A DNA stretch of 32,255 nucleotides from the NCBI GenBank assembly GCA_027619595.1, contig JAQCHP010000049.1:1-32255 (forward strand), in the 5' to 3' direction. Below are positions 30,897 through 32,255 of this stretch, piece by piece (within the stretch, counting starts at the first letter, position 1; the number at the start of each line of letters is the position of its first letter). A program made the translations under genes and the position numbers. The notes under the pieces are model-generated. The model did not search any database. It was not told where the DNA came from and worked only from the letters and a program-made list of their open reading frames with translations. This DNA is from Planctomycetota bacterium (GTDB taxonomy: Bacteria; Planctomycetota; Planctomycetia; Pirellulales; Pirellulaceae).

Positions 30897-32102
30897 ATGG
30901 ATATTCACGATTTGACCCGTAGTTTGCACACGTCGAATGATCGCAAAATCGTCATGATGGTGGCCGATGGACTGGGCGGTTTGCCGATGGAATTGCACGG
31001 CAAGACAGAACTCGAATCGGCACGTACCCCCGAACTCGACACGCTGGCGCAACGTGGCGTACAGGGGGGTAGTATTCCGGTGCTGCCCGGAATTAGCCCC
31101 GGAAGCGGGCCGGGCCACCTCGGTTTGTTCGGCTACGATCCGCTCAAATACGTCATCGGTCGCGGGGCCTTGGAGGCGACCGGTATCGGATTCTCCTTGC
31201 AAGCGGGCGATGTTGCCGTCCGTTGCAATTTTTGTACGCTCGACGCGGCGGGCAATATCTCTGATCGTCGAGCCCAACGCATCTCTTCGGAAGAGAGTGC
31301 GCCGTTGGCAATCCGATTGCGAGAAGTAAAAATCCCAGGTTGTGAAGTCTTTGTGGAGCCAGTCAAAGAACATCGATTCGTAGTCGTCTTTCGCGGCAAG
31401 GAACTCGGAGGTCAAGTTGCCGATACCGATCCACAGCGAACGGGAATCCCGCCACTCGATCCGGTGGGTCACGATGAATCAAGTCGGAAGACGGCGGCCA
31501 TAGCAAAGCAGTTTTTGTTGCAAGCGACGAAGTTGCTGTCGGGCGAATCGAAGGCGAATGGCCTTACGATGCGTGGTTTTGCCTCGCCGCCGGTCCTCCC
31601 GTCGTACGAGGAGGTGTACGGTCTCAAAGCGGCTGCCATCGCGGTCTATCCCATGTACAAGGGGCTCGCCAGCTTGGTCGGTATGACTGTGCTCGGAAAA
31701 CCTCAGTCGCTAGCCGAGCAAATTGAACTCATGGAATCCCATTGGAAGAAATTCGATTTCTTTTTTGTGCACTTCAAGTATACGGACAGCACGGGAGAGG
31801 ACGGCGATTTCTCCAGGAAGGTGCAGCGTATCGAGGAACTCGACGCGATTTTGCCCCGCGTGATGCAACTCAAGCCCGACGTGCTGATCGTCACCGGTGA
31901 CCACAGCACACCCAGCTACTTGCGAGCGCACAGTTGGCATCCGGTCCCCACGCTTCTCGTATCGGACTGCTGTCGTCCGGACGGCTCCCACGCGTTTAAC
32001 GAGTCGACGTGTATTCGCGGCGGTTTGGGGCAATTTGAATCGAAGTATCTCATGTCCTTGGCGCTGGCGAATGCTCAACGGCTCGATAAGTACGGAGCGT
32101 GA
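30897..32102 (+). CDS. apgM: 2,3-bisphosphoglycerate-independent phosphoglycerate mutase, archaeal type
   Basis: The protein has 401 residues from ATG 30897, with AGGA nine bases upstream; an in-frame start at 30813 would add 28 residues without a ribosome site. IVMMVADGLGGLP carries the first metal Asp (D24). PGISPGSGPGHLGLFGYDP holds the candidate phosphorylated serine (S70), followed by VIGRGALEATGIG. The C-terminal metal site is VTGDHSTPSYLRAHSWHPVP. These are alkaline-phosphatase-superfamily motifs in the ApgM arrangement, distinct from bacterial GpmI. It interconverts 3- and 2-phosphoglycerate. It is a full-length single gene, ending about 150 bp before the window edge. Confidence 0.94.
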   Translation: MDIHDLTRSLHTSNDRKIVMMVADGLGGLPMELHGKTELESARTPELDTLAQRGVQGGSIPVLPGISPGSGPGHLGLFGYDPLKYVIGRGALEATGIGFSLQAGDVAVRCNFCTLDAAGNISDRRAQRISSEESAPLAIRLREVKIPGCEVFVEPVKEHRFVVVFRGKELGGQVADTDPQRTGIPPLDPVGHDESSRKTAAIAKQFLLQATKLLSGESKANGLTMRGFASPPVLPSYEEVYGLKAAAIAVYPMYKGLASLVGMTVLGKPQSLAEQIELMESHWKKFDFFFVHFKYTDSTGEDGDFSRKVQRIEELDAILPRVMQLKPDVLIVTGDHSTPSYLRAHSWHPVPTLLVSDCCRPDGSHAFNESTCIRGGLGQFESKYLMSLALANAQRLDKYGA

Positions 32103-32255
32103 TCAACTGCAGTCCCATTACGACTTTGTATGAATAATGAAATTTGGAATCTATTTTGAGATATCGACGGGTACTGGGCAACGCCGTAGCTGATTTATTT
32201 TGCAAAAAACTGGGGTTTGGTTGAAATTGCAACAACGAAAAAGGAGCATTTCTTT

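Overview
This window looks like a chromosomal segment of a planctomycete, most likely from the Pirellulales. No taxonomic search was possible, so this rests on family content. It carries a Ser/Gly-rich secreted protein with two copies of the planctomycete TIGR03000-type domain, a repeat protein ending in a dockerin-like module plus a PEP-CTERM-like sorting tail, an HTTM-type membrane protein paired with a secreted partner, a small MazG-like protein with a C-terminal Cys cluster, and two large REP-associated (Y1/IS200-like) transposases. I see no rRNA, tRNA or CRISPR.

Layout. 1-880: 3' end of a RAYT-type transposase and its hairpin-rich 3' flank. 881-7530: a membrane/SRPBCC fusion (-), a small one-helix protein (+), dtd (-), a ZIP metal transporter (+), a YdjM-like membrane hydrolase (-), a CvpA-like protein (+) and accA (-). 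7576-9730: a divergent Ser/Thr kinase and a GT4 glycosyltransferase, in line with accA on the minus strand. 9838-11076: a Fic-family protein behind an AT-rich leader with repeated TTATTTTA boxes. 11118-15256 (-): asd, the HTTM pair and the TIGR03000 protein, the last followed by a very strong intrinsic terminator. 15507-20818 (-): a tightly packed probable operon of MazG-like protein, GldG-like membrane protein, ABC ATPase, a small HEXXH membrane protein and an exported PCMT-like methyltransferase with an extra C-terminal domain. 21007-21360: a Rieske protein (+). 21357-23824 (-): the repeat/PEP-CTERM protein, split by a one-base frameshift. 24306-25988: a secreted glycoside-hydrolase-like protein (+). 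25989-28437: a second transposase copy bounded by an 11-bp inverted repeat, with GGACAGTC arrays. 28438-32102: a UPF0173 hydrolase and pgi (-), then divergent archaeal-type phosphoglycerate mutase apgM (+).

How it fits together. Housekeeping functions (D-aminoacyl-tRNA editing, fatty-acid initiation by AccA, aspartate-family biosynthesis by Asd, glycolysis by Pgi and ApgM) are interspersed with envelope and secreted proteins. The most unusual items are the transposase copies with shared GACTGTCC-bearing flanks, the Fic operator-like boxes, the compact MazG/GldG-like/ABC/HEXXH/PCMT operon, and the frameshifted 378-bp-repeat surface protein. I did not find a clearly new defence or secretion system. 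Starts were re-chosen where a Shine-Dalgarno and family-like N terminus argued for an internal codon; alternatives are given in each entry.
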